Origin: an uncultured Collinsella sp.
GTDB taxonomy: Bacteria > Actinomycetota > Coriobacteriia > Coriobacteriales > Coriobacteriaceae
DNA length: 64,000 nucleotides
Direction of reading: 5' to 3'
Assembly: GCA_900541645.1 (NCBI GenBank)
Contig: UQKQ01000010.1
Coordinates: forward strand, 1 to 64,000
Shown: piece by piece, positions 16,737 to 24,104 of the stretch
Position numbering within the stretch: the stretch's first letter is position 1
How the letters are laid out: each line of letters opens with the position of its first letter
The notes under the pieces: model-generated
The model's input: only the letters and a program-made list of their open reading frames with translations
Told to the model about the DNA's origin: nothing
The model's database searches: none
Program-made: the position numbers and the translations under genes

Positions 16737-18617
16737 ATGCTCAATAATCACGAGGTCAATCTAACCGACGAGGAGGCTGCCGCCGAGGTCGCCCGCGTCG
16801 CGAAGACCTACCCCGTGGTGCGTTTGCTGTCGGCCGATCAGATTAAGAGCGAGCCTAACTGCTTGCTCGCTGGCGATCGCTGCCCTTGTCTGCGTCAGTC
16901 GAGTCTTGAGGCCTTGGCAGACTCCGATGAGGTGTCGGAGCAGCTGCTCAATGATGGTATTGAGTACCGCGCCCGTCTGCGCCCTCTAAAGGTCGAGGGC
17001 GAGCCTCACGTCCTGCTGATGGTGCGTCCGATTGATGGGCAAGAGGCCGCAGAAGAGGACCTTGTCTACACCGACGTGCTGACGAGTGCGTGCAATCGCC
17101 GATATTACGAGGAAAAGCTCCGTAGCGCGCGCATGAAGGCCGGCGTTGCGGTAATCGACCTTGATGATTTTAGGGTCTTCAACGATACGTGTGGCCATCA
17201 TGCTGGCGACCTTGCACTCGGTGCTGTGGCGACAGCCATACGCAGCGGAATTCGTTCGACTGACGAGCTTGTGCGCTATGGCTGCGACAAGTTTGTGACC
17301 GTCATGCCCAATATTCCCTCCGATGACTTCGCCCGCCGCCTGCATCAGGTATCCGATGCCGTTCATGCCACGGTTATTCCGGGGCATGAGTACGTGAGCT
17401 TGACGGCATGTGTCGGTGGCGTTCGCATTCATGGCGAGACGGTCGACGAGGGCGTTGGCCGCGCTGTCCAGTTACTGAGCCGCGCTAAGGCAAAGCCCGG
17501 TACGGTCGTGACCGATTCCGATTCCATCGAGGCCTTCCAAAGCGAAAAGCCATTGGTGCTTATCGTCGATGACTCCGAGATGAACCGAGCCATTCTCAAC
17601 GAGATGCTCAAGGACGAGTATTGCATCCTCGAGGCCGATAACGGTCGTACGGCGCTCAATATGGTCGACCGCTATGGCGATAAGTTGTTGCTCGTGCTGC
17701 TGGATATTGTGATGCCGGGCATAAGCGGCGTTGAGGTGCTGGCCGACCTGTCGCGCCGATCGGGTGTCGACAATCTGCCTGTCATCATGATTTCGAGCGA
17801 AGATTCCGATGATATGGTTCTGCGCGCGTACGAGCTGGGCGCCTCGGACTATATCAGCCGTCCGTTTGACTCCCGTGTCGTGCGCCGCCGTGTAAGCAAT
17901 ACCATCCGCCTATACGCCAAGCAGCGCCGCCTGACGAACCTGCTGTCCCAGCAGTACAACGAGCGCGTCAAGAACAGTCGCATGCTCATCGACATCATGG
18001 CCGGCGTCATGGAGCTCCGCAATGGCGAGAGCGGCAGGCACGTTACGAACATCGAGAAGCTGACCGAGCTGCTGCTTGGCTGCCTGGTCCACCGTAGCGA
18101 CAGCATCTCCCTCGGCAACGAGGAGCGCTCCACGATCGCCCTGGCTTCGGCACTGCACGATATCGGCAAGATGTCGATTGACGATGCGATTCTCAACAAG
18201 CCCGGGCGCCTCACGCCCGAGGAGTTCGAGATTATGAAGACGCATACCACGATCGGCGCCGACATGCTGCATGAGCTGGGCCGCCATCACGCCGGCAATG
18301 CGCTTATAGAATATGCGTACCAGATTGCGCGCTGGCATCACGAGCGCTGGGACGGCAAAGGTTATCCCGACGGCCTTAAGGGCAGCGATATTCCCATCGC
18401 CGCACAGGTGGTGTCGGTGGCTGACGTGTACGATGCGCTGACGAGCGTGCGCGTGTACAAGGACGCTATCCCGCACAAGGAGGCGATCCAGATGATTCTG
18501 GACGGTAAGTGCGGTACCTTTAACCCGCTGCTGCTCGATTGCTTGCTCGAGGTGCAAGACCAAATTGCCGAGACGTTGGCACGCCCCGCTGACGTCGTTG
18601 CGTTTCCCACGATTTAG
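16737..18617 (+). CDS. GGDEF (degenerate)-receiver-HD-GYP signalling protein
   Basis: This 626-residue cytoplasmic protein has an N-terminal region of unknown fold (1-115) and a GGDEF-like domain (about 118-265) whose active-site motif reads YGCDK. It is therefore predicted to have lost diguanylate cyclase activity. A receiver domain follows (271-390; VLIVDD and phospho-acceptor Asp323 in LLDIVMPG), then an HD-GYP domain with HDIGK near 474 and HHERWDGKGYP near 534. HD-GYP proteins hydrolyse cyclic di-GMP or related dinucleotides. Phosphorylation of the receiver probably controls the hydrolase. It is followed after 24 bases by an Hpt gene. The start is AUG 16737 after GAAAGG. Confidence 0.93.
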   Translation: MLNNHEVNLTDEEAAAEVARVAKTYPVVRLLSADQIKSEPNCLLAGDRCPCLRQSSLEALADSDEVSEQLLNDGIEYRARLRPLKVEGEPHVLLMVRPIDGQEAAEEDLVYTDVLTSACNRRYYEEKLRSARMKAGVAVIDLDDFRVFNDTCGHHAGDLALGAVATAIRSGIRSTDELVRYGCDKFVTVMPNIPSDDFARRLHQVSDAVHATVIPGHEYVSLTACVGGVRIHGETVDEGVGRAVQLLSRAKAKPGTVVTDSDSIEAFQSEKPLVLIVDDSEMNRAILNEMLKDEYCILEADNGRTALNMVDRYGDKLLLVLLDIVMPGISGVEVLADLSRRSGVDNLPVIMISSEDSDDMVLRAYELGASDYISRPFDSRVVRRRVSNTIRLYAKQRRLTNLLSQQYNERVKNSRMLIDIMAGVMELRNGESGRHVTNIEKLTELLLGCLVHRSDSISLGNEERSTIALASALHDIGKMSIDDAILNKPGRLTPEEFEIMKTHTTIGADMLHELGRHHAGNALIEYAYQIARWHHERWDGKGYPDGLKGSDIPIAAQVVSVADVYDALTSVRVYKDAIPHKEAIQMILDGKCGTFNPLLLDCLLEVQDQIAETLARPADVVAFPTI

Positions 18618-18641
18618 TTTGACCAAAGGAGTTTTTAACCC

Positions 18642-18998
18642 ATGATTTCCATGCGTGAGGCGTATGAGAAGATCGGCGCCAATTATGATGACGCTTGCAC
18701 TCGGCTGATGGGCGAGGAGATGCTTGCCCGTTTTGCCCTCAAGTTTTTGGATGACGAGAGTATGGACAAGCTGGAGGCTGCCATGGCGGCAGGAGACGCC
18801 AAGGCAGCGTTTATGGCGGCGCACACGCTCAAGGGCGTGAGCCAGAACTTGGGATTCGATAATCTGTACGAGCCGGCGGTCGTGGTGACCGAAGCGCTGC
18901 GCGGTGCCGATACTGTTGACGGCGCTCGCGAAGGAATGCATGCGCTGCAGCAGCAATATGCGGCCACGATGTCGGCCCTGCGCGAGGCGGCTGCATAA
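18642..18998 (+). CDS. Histidine phosphotransfer (Hpt) protein
   Basis: This 118-residue four-helix Hpt protein shuttles phosphoryl groups between receivers. The phospho-acceptor is His61 in AAHTLKGVSQNLGF. The gene follows the receiver/HD-GYP gene with AAAGGAG upstream, so the two are probably co-transcribed and the Hpt is the likely donor to (or drain from) Asp323 of that protein. No hybrid kinase is in the window; the kinase must lie elsewhere. Confidence 0.92.
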   Translation: MISMREAYEKIGANYDDACTRLMGEEMLARFALKFLDDESMDKLEAAMAAGDAKAAFMAAHTLKGVSQNLGFDNLYEPAVVVTEALRGADTVDGAREGMHALQQQYAATMSALREAAA

Positions 18999-19022
18999 GA
19001 GCTTGCAAGCTTTGATGACTAT

Positions 19023-19086
19023 GAGAGTGGATAATCCCCCGTTTTAGGCCCGGTGGCGGCCTCAAAGTGGGAGATTATCCACTCTC
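19023..19086. repeat. Palindromic element at the left edge of the RiPP island
   Basis: The arms gagagtggataatc (19023-19036) and gattatccactctc (19073-19086) pair perfectly, and pairing continues imperfectly to a small ggtgg centre. It may terminate the Hpt transcript but has no T-run. Confidence 0.7.
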
Positions 19087-19147
19087 GTTCGGTAAGTGTC
19101 CAAAAATTCACTCTCGCGCACTGGCGGGGCTTTCCGCATGCAATCCA

Positions 19148-19181
19148 TATCGTTGTTCGATAAACTATTCCGATAACGATA
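19148..19181. promoter_or_regulatory. Candidate operator of the DUF2975/XRE gene pair
   Basis: The inverted pair tatcgtt / aacgata spans 34 bases, about 20 bases before the DUF2975 start. On the minus strand 19149-19163 reads ttatcgaacaacgat. This differs at two positions from ttatcgaaaaacaat in the precursor promoter (20192-20206). Confidence 0.45.
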
Positions 19182-19201
19182 GATTCGATGAGGGTGAGTG
19201 T

Positions 19202-19762
19202 ATGTCCAACAGCGTTCAGCGTATGGCCAAGGCGGGCGAGACTGTAAGGAAGCTTGGCTTTTGCATGGCGGTCGTTTTTGCGGGAATGCTCATCGCTTTT
19301 GCCGCGTTGGTTGTTTACGTGATCTGGTATACGGTTGCAAACGTTGTTTCTGTCGATTCTTTCGGTGTCGTGACGCTTCTCGATGGCGGGAGCATCGTTA
19401 TCCCAAGCGGGCTGTGCCTGGCACTCGTCGTGGGTGTTTCGCTTATCGTTTTGTGCGGAATCAGCCATAACATCTCTCGGGGCGTCTCGCCCTTTACCAA
19501 GGCGCATGTGCGGCTTATCCGTGTTCTTGCACTTGCCTTTGCTGTTAACGCCGTGGTTTCGTTTGTTGGTGCCTATGAATCGGTCAATCTCACCATTGGC
19601 GGACTGGAGCTTTACATCGTGCCTCATTCCTTCGTTATTGAGATTTGCCAAGGCGCTACCTTTGATGCGGGGTCGTTTATCGGCGCAGTTGTCTGTCTGT
19701 TTATCTCGGCGATCTGGAGTTATGCCTCGCTGCTCCAAGAGCAGTCTGACGAGCTTGTGTAG
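19202..19762 (+). CDS. DUF2975-type membrane protein
   Basis: This 186-residue protein has four predicted membrane helices (about 20-45, 65-90, 105-125, 155-175). Such DUF2975 proteins are typically encoded just before a small XRE regulator, as here, and are thought to modulate it. The motif ISHNISRGVSPFTKAHVRLIR between helices 2 and 3 is typical of the family. It starts at AUG 19202 after GAGGGTGAG. It forms a two-gene unit with the next gene (8-base gap). Confidence 0.82.
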   Translation: MSNSVQRMAKAGETVRKLGFCMAVVFAGMLIAFAALVVYVIWYTVANVVSVDSFGVVTLLDGGSIVIPSGLCLALVVGVSLIVLCGISHNISRGVSPFTKAHVRLIRVLALAFAVNAVVSFVGAYESVNLTIGGLELYIVPHSFVIEICQGATFDAGSFIGAVVCLFISAIWSYASLLQEQSDELV

Positions 19763-19770
19763 GAGGAAAC

Positions 19771-20100
19771 ATGAGCTATCTCATCATCGAGCTTGAGACG
19801 CAGCTGCTTAAGACCGGAAAGACCAGCTCTGATCTGATTCGTGCCACGGGGCATACTCCGGCTAATATTTCTAAGCTAAGAAACGGAAAAATTAAAGCTA
19901 TTCGTCTTAAGACGCTTCTTGAAATCTGTGATGAGCTTGATTGTCAACCGGGAGATATTATTCAGCGCGTGAGCGAGAAAGAGCTCGAGGAACTTATTGT
20001 CGAGCGCGCGAAGAATGCCGTGAGGCAGATGCGGGATGGCAGAGGCAATGAGGCGTCGCTTCCGACATCGGTCTTCGCTGTCGATTTGAGCGACGAGTAG
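19771..20100 (+). CDS. Small XRE-family DNA-binding regulator
   Basis: This 109-residue Cro/C1-type helix-turn-helix protein resembles the YozG-like group, with recognition region TGHTPANISKLRNGKIKAIRLKTLLEIC and then LDCQPGDIIQ. A charged C-terminal tail follows. Its position directly upstream of the peptide precursor, plus the motif shared between the two promoters, makes it the likely regulator of the cluster (inference). The RBS is GGAGGAA. Confidence 0.88.
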   Translation: MSYLIIELETQLLKTGKTSSDLIRATGHTPANISKLRNGKIKAIRLKTLLEICDELDCQPGDIIQRVSEKELEELIVERAKNAVRQMRDGRGNEASLPTSVFAVDLSDE

Positions 20101-20137
20101 CTTAAGGCGAACAACTAAAACGAAATATCAGCGTGAA

Positions 20138-20169
20138 GGAACCCGTGTCTAACACGGATTCCGTCTTTT
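20138..20169 (+). terminator. Terminator of the regulator pair
   Basis: The stem ggaa(c)ccgtg with cacgg(a)ttcc is followed by gtctttta. It insulates the regulator genes from the strongly marked precursor promoter. Confidence 0.75.
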
Positions 20170-20177
20170 AGATTATC

Positions 20178-20227
20178 TTGACAAATATGAGTTATCGAAA
20201 AACAATAATAAGAATGGAAAACGATAA
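20178..20227 (+). promoter_or_regulatory. Promoter and candidate operator of the precursor peptide
   Basis: A perfect -35 box TTGACA (20178-20183) is followed, after 17 bases, by aacaat (20201-20206), or alternatively aataat three bases later. An inverted pair ttatcg (20192-20197) / cgataa (20222-20227) overlaps the core promoter. Its left half belongs to the 15-nt motif also found before the DUF2975 gene. This position suits a repressor site. Confidence 0.6.
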
Positions 20228-20244
20228 AAGAAAGGAGGAACGAT

Positions 20245-20373
20245 ATGAGCTGGATTGTCAAACCAAGTTATGTGGACCCCGGTGGTGGGTGCAACGGTTA
20301 CTGCAAGAAATTCTGTGGAGCACGCGTCTGCACTAAGAACTGCAGTAAAAACAACTGCGTTGTTTATTTCTAG
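20245..20373 (+). CDS. Six-cysteine RiPP precursor peptide
   Basis: This 42-residue peptide has a short leader-like start (MSWIVKPSYVDPGGG) and then a basic core with six Cys at 16, 20, 24, 29, 33 and 38 (spacing x3, x3, x4, x3, x4), ending VVYF. An excellent Shine-Dalgarno AAAGGAGGAA lies six bases before AUG 20245, with a consensus-like promoter before it. The gene is followed by a hairpin and then by transporter and radical SAM genes. This is the pattern of precursors modified by SPASM radical SAM enzymes (sactipeptides or ranthipeptides) with Cys thioethers. The IVKP start recalls Clostridial Cys-rich radical-SAM peptides, from memory only. The PGGG before Cys16 is a possible leader cleavage site. 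Confidence 0.82.
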   Translation: MSWIVKPSYVDPGGGCNGYCKKFCGARVCTKNCSKNNCVVYF

Positions 20374-20381
20374 CAGTTGTG

Positions 20382-20417
20382 GCTGTTGCCAGGCGAGAGT
20401 CTGGCAACAGCGGTTTT
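20382..20417 (+). terminator. Post-precursor hairpin (partial terminator or stabiliser)
   Basis: The perfect 11-bp stem gctgttgccag / ctggcaacagc with an 8-base loop is followed only by ggtttt. Such weak terminators after RiPP precursors often let the short mRNA accumulate over the downstream operon. The same use is inferred here. Confidence 0.7.
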
Positions 20418-20441
20418 GCTACCAAGCAGAACGGGAGGCCA

Positions 20442-21167
20442 ATGAACGCATCAGCGATAAAACTATCAAAGGTGTCAAAGCGCTATGGAAAACGGCGTGT
20501 GTTGCATGACGTTTCCTTCGAGGTGAATCAATCTGAGCTTTGCGCCCTTGTTGGTGCAAACGGGGCGGGCAAAAGCACGCTTATCAAAATAGTGCTGGGC
20601 CTCTGTGAGCCATCGTCGGGGAGCGTGGAGCTCTTTGGAGGCAAGTCGAAAAAAGAGCTTGGTCTGATGCGGACGCGTGTCGGCTATGTGCCAGATTCCA
20701 GCGGAGCATACCAATCTCTCAGCGCGATTGAGAATCTTCAAATTCGATGTGCGGAATGGGGGCTTGATGGGAATCGTGAGATTCCTCGCGTTTTGAGCTT
20801 AGTCGGGCTGGACGTCGATGAAAAAAAGAGCGTAAGCAGTTTTTCTTTGGGAATGAAACGGCGGCTGGATATAGCTACGGCTTTGTTGGGTGACACTGAC
20901 GTACTAATTTTCGATGAGCCGGCAAATGGATTGGACCCGCTGGGCATCGAGAGTATATGGGCCCTTATCGGCCGATTGAATCGAGAACAGGGTAAGACCA
21001 TGCTCATCTCTAGCCATGATTTGGATGAGTTGGCATCGGTTGCAACAAGTTGCGTGTTTATTCATGACGGTGAACTGCTGAAAAAGGAATCGATGGATGT
21101 CATAAGGGATGAGGCGTCGTCCCTAAAAGAGTATTACAGGCGCTTGATGAAGGCGGTCTCGCTATGA
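20442..21167 (+). CDS. ABC-2 type transporter ATPase (LanF-like)
   Basis: This 241-residue ATPase has Walker A GANGAGKST, a LanF/BcrA-like signature region (FSLGMKRRLDIA), Walker B VLIFDEPANGLDP and the switch His (SSHDLDE). Together with the two membrane proteins that follow, it forms a three-gene set of the size and order of LanFEG self-protection transporters. It probably expels the mature peptide from the membrane to protect the producer. Its stop overlaps the next start by four bases. The RBS GGGAGG supports AUG 20442. Confidence 0.92.
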   Translation: MNASAIKLSKVSKRYGKRRVLHDVSFEVNQSELCALVGANGAGKSTLIKIVLGLCEPSSGSVELFGGKSKKELGLMRTRVGYVPDSSGAYQSLSAIENLQIRCAEWGLDGNREIPRVLSLVGLDVDEKKSVSSFSLGMKRRLDIATALLGDTDVLIFDEPANGLDPLGIESIWALIGRLNREQGKTMLISSHDLDELASVATSCVFIHDGELLKKESMDVIRDEASSLKEYYRRLMKAVSL

Positions 21168-21988
21168 AGCGGGCGATTCATCCCATAAAGGCAGATATGA
21201 TGCGTCTGCACAGGATGTTTCCGGCGAAGTTTGGTCTTGCGCTTATGCTGGCGTTCGGCCTTCTCTTCGGTGTCTTTCTAAAAAACGGAACAACGTTGCT
21301 CGCCTTTGGCAATAGCGTTTTTGGGGAGGATATTGGCTTCTGCTGGAATGTAATCGATCCTTCTGCACCCGATGAATCCCTTGTGCGCAGCGCTTTTGCC
21401 GGCACATCCCTGTTCGTTCCACTCATCGTTTGTCTGGTGATTTTGCAGGAGCGCGGCTATGAAGAGGGATACCGAATTTCTATGGCAAGAGGTCTCGCCC
21501 GCTTTAATGGCGCTCTAGCACATGCATTTTCGTCTGCTTTCATAATTGGCGCAGCATATAGTGCGCTTTGCCTTCTTCTTTTTGCCATAGCCGTAACACG
21601 TGGAGGGCAAAACTACGTGCATGGCATGCTGGCTGCATTTTTGCCTGCAATGATAGTCAACGCCGTATTGGTGATATCGGTTGCGCTGGAGACGGTGACC
21701 ATCTATCGGATTACGGGCAGCGCTGTATTGAGCGGGGCCGTGGTGATAGTTGGATTTGTCATGAGCTTGACGCTCTACGGAACTTACCTTCAGACGCCCA
21801 TACCGTCCTTGCGATGGATCTTCTTTCTTCCGGGGCCGTACCTTGGAGTCGGATGTGCCCTTGGGTATAGCGATATGGGGCAGCTGACGCTTCTGGGATA
21901 TGGCGCGGCAGCCAGCTGTCTATCGGTATTGATTTACGCTCTCGTGAACTTTCGTGCTGGGGGTGTGCTCAATGGCTCGTCAGACTAG
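21164..21988 (+). CDS. ABC-2 type permease (LanE/LanG-like), first subunit
   Basis: This 274-residue protein has about six membrane helices and a long extracellular loop after helix 1 (near 40-75). It has little recognisable sequence identity. The function is inferred from its position between the LanF-like ATPase and a second permease of nearly equal length, with overlapping genes on both sides (4 and 17 bases). It is the presumed membrane half of the immunity transporter. Codon use is AT-richer than in flanking chromosomal genes. Confidence 0.78.
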   Translation: MKRAIHPIKADMMRLHRMFPAKFGLALMLAFGLLFGVFLKNGTTLLAFGNSVFGEDIGFCWNVIDPSAPDESLVRSAFAGTSLFVPLIVCLVILQERGYEEGYRISMARGLARFNGALAHAFSSAFIIGAAYSALCLLLFAIAVTRGGQNYVHGMLAAFLPAMIVNAVLVISVALETVTIYRITGSAVLSGAVVIVGFVMSLTLYGTYLQTPIPSLRWIFFLPGPYLGVGCALGYSDMGQLTLLGYGAAASCLSVLIYALVNFRAGGVLNGSSD

Positions 21989-22790
21989 AAGATTCCTTCA
22001 TTCAGAATTGAAGCATGCGAGCAAATGGACGTACGCCTTAATCCTGGTAATTTATGCGTGCATGGTGGTATTGCAGATTAATTCTTTCCCGATGTGGTTC
22101 TGTAGCCTCCGTGAGAACAGTTTCTTGGGCTTTTTCCCAGACCCGACGCTTCGGCTATCGGCAGAGGATGTCCTTCTATTTGGTAATGCAGAGGTTTTTC
22201 GCGGCCTGCTGTTCAACGTAGCCCCGTTGGCTCATGCATTGTTCTTTCCGTTCATCGCGGCTTGCATTGTGCCGCGCTTTGTCAGCTCGGGCTTTGTCGA
22301 GGAACCATGGGGGCTGTCGGAGGCACGAGGAGGGAAGCGGGCGTGCGCTATCGTTGCGCGAGTGGTGCTGTCTTCTTTTGCCCTTTTGGGCGCGTTTATC
22401 CTGTCGAGTGTCGTTTTGTACTGTCTTAACTGCGCGATCGTTTTGGATGCTCAGCAGTATTTCAACCTGTATGTATTTTGCTATCGACTTGTTCTTGCTG
22501 CCGCTGCCTGCCTTGCATGCGTGGTTTCTTGTGTAATCGTTGTTTCCTATTTTGGGTCCGGCTTCGGTCCGATTGGCATGCTGTTACTTGTCAACGTCGT
22601 AGCGATCTACATACAGCTCGGGGCCAATTCCATGCTTCCGCTTCCAGCCTCGATGCTCATGTGGATTTGCGGCGTGACCCCGTTGGGGAATGGTCAATGC
22701 ATCTCGATTTTAATTGACTGCCTAATAAACGTAGCAAGCGTTTTTGCCATTTGCTTTACCGTCGACCGATTACGGTCGAAATTTCTTTGA
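21972..22790 (+). CDS. ABC-2 type permease (LanE/LanG-like), second subunit
   Basis: This 272-residue membrane protein has about six helices and starts inside the previous gene (AUG 21972, overlap 17 bases). The first helix (YALILVIYACMVVLQI) is followed by an extracellular loop of about 50 residues, as in LanE/G proteins. It probably forms a heterodimer with the preceding subunit. Assignment rests on topology and context rather than conserved motifs. Confidence 0.75.
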   Translation: MARQTRRFLHSELKHASKWTYALILVIYACMVVLQINSFPMWFCSLRENSFLGFFPDPTLRLSAEDVLLFGNAEVFRGLLFNVAPLAHALFFPFIAACIVPRFVSSGFVEEPWGLSEARGGKRACAIVARVVLSSFALLGAFILSSVVLYCLNCAIVLDAQQYFNLYVFCYRLVLAAAACLACVVSCVIVVSYFGSGFGPIGMLLLVNVVAIYIQLGANSMLPLPASMLMWICGVTPLGNGQCISILIDCLINVASVFAICFTVDRLRSKFL

Positions 22791-22811
22791 TTGTTTGTGA
22801 GGGATAATCAT

Positions 22812-24104
22812 ATGAAGCCGTCTCAATACAACTTGATTGAAAACCACAGCGAAAGAACGCTGGTGATGAATTCAAAGACTGGCGCAATCCTTTCGTTGGA
22901 TAAACAACATGCAGAAAGTATGTGCCGCATGGTATCGGGAACCGAATGTGAGCCAGATGAATTGCGCGAAGCGTTGCTTCAAGGAGGAATGCTGTTAGAA
23001 GATGATCGTGACGAAAAAGAGGAAATGAAGGCGATGGGCCATCTTGCTCGATTTTCCAATCGCTCTCTAGGCTTGACGATAGCCCCGACATTGGAGTGCA
23101 ACTTCTGTTGCCCATACTGTTATGAAAAAGGACAACGCAAAACGACAATGACTCCGGAGGTTGAAGACCGGCTTGTCTCATTCGTAAAGGAGCGTTCACG
23201 GGGGCTGAGCGAGCTTGAGATCGGTTGGTATGGTGGAGAGCCGTTGTTGCAAGTCGATAGAATTCAGCGGCTTACAGAGCGTATAAAGGCGATCCTTAAT
23301 CCAGAGTGCTCCTATTCGGCATCCATCGTTACAAATGGATATCTTCTGACGCCAGAAGTGGCCGAGACTCTCGCGGCTTGTGACGTCAAGATGGCTCAAA
23401 TAACCTTGGACGGGTCTCGAAAGGACCACGATTCTCGGCGGTTCTTGCGGAACGGACAGCCGACGTACGATGCGATTCTAGACAACGTTTCTAAAGTCAC
23501 GCATCTGTTGGATATTTCCATCAGGTGCAATGTCGATGCCCATAACATTGTCGGTGCTGGCGATTTGCTGGATGCACTCGAGGAAAAGGGCCTTAAAAAC
23601 AAGGTTGGATTCTATCTGGCGCCTGTCGACAATATTAACGATACGTGCCCAAGTGACAGTAGTTGTTTTTCGATGGAGGCGTTTTCTCAGGAAGAGCTGG
23701 ACTTTTATAGTCATGCAGTTGATAGGGGGTTCTATGTTGACCTGACGGTGCGCTTTAATCCGGCTATATGTGGCGCCGTTTGTGCAGGGTCGTTTGTAGT
23801 GGATCCGGAGGGCTATCTTTATAAATGTTGGGACGAAATCGGGATGCGTGAACGCTGCGTCGGCACGCTTGCCGAAGGGCCGAGGATGAATGCTCAGCTG
23901 GTCCAATGGCTAAACTATGAGCCGAGCGATCATGAGTGTGAAGAGTGTTTTGCCTATCCCTCATGCATGGGAGGTTGCCCTAATCACGCTCTTCATGGAG
24001 GGTCAAAACAGTGCGTATCTCAAAGGTATCAGGTGCGCCAACGAATGATTTTGACCGAGAAGGCTCAGCGATTGCTTTCGGAACTGGATTCAGCTCATGT
24101 TTAA
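22812..24104 (+). CDS. Radical SAM/SPASM peptide maturase
   Basis: This 430-residue enzyme is expected to install thioether cross-links in the six-Cys precursor. Residues 1-80 form an N-terminal module, possibly a precursor-recognition (RRE-like) domain. The radical SAM motif is CNFCCPYCY (Cys96, Cys100, Cys103), with GWYGGEPLL as the GGE motif. The SPASM region has Cys in ICGAVCAG, YKCWDE and RCVG, then CEECFAYPSCMGGC and a final SKQCVS. This set is enough for two auxiliary Fe-S clusters, as in sactionine/ranthionine synthases. The AUG at 22812 has GAGGG upstream. It overlaps the exporter gene by eight bases. Confidence 0.92.
   Translation: MKPSQYNLIENHSERTLVMNSKTGAILSLDKQHAESMCRMVSGTECEPDELREALLQGGMLLEDDRDEKEEMKAMGHLARFSNRSLGLTIAPTLECNFCCPYCYEKGQRKTTMTPEVEDRLVSFVKERSRGLSELEIGWYGGEPLLQVDRIQRLTERIKAILNPECSYSASIVTNGYLLTPEVAETLAACDVKMAQITLDGSRKDHDSRRFLRNGQPTYDAILDNVSKVTHLLDISIRCNVDAHNIVGAGDLLDALEEKGLKNKVGFYLAPVDNINDTCPSDSSCFSMEAFSQEELDFYSHAVDRGFYVDLTVRFNPAICGAVCAGSFVVDPEGYLYKCWDEIGMRERCVGTLAEGPRMNAQLVQWLNYEPSDHECEECFAYPSCMGGCPNHALHGGSKQCVSQRYQVRQRMILTEKAQRLLSELDSAHV

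Noticed and set aside
20187..20333. A small frame MSYRKTIIRMEND... overlapping the precursor
   Set aside because: Its start overlaps the promoter and it has no RBS. The frame at 20245 has a strong RBS and the patterned Cys residues.
20245..20373. SCIFF-type (six Cys in forty-five) precursor
   Set aside because: The Cys spacing and the flanking sequence do not match the SCIFF pattern as I remember it, and SCIFF systems lack LanFEG-like genes.
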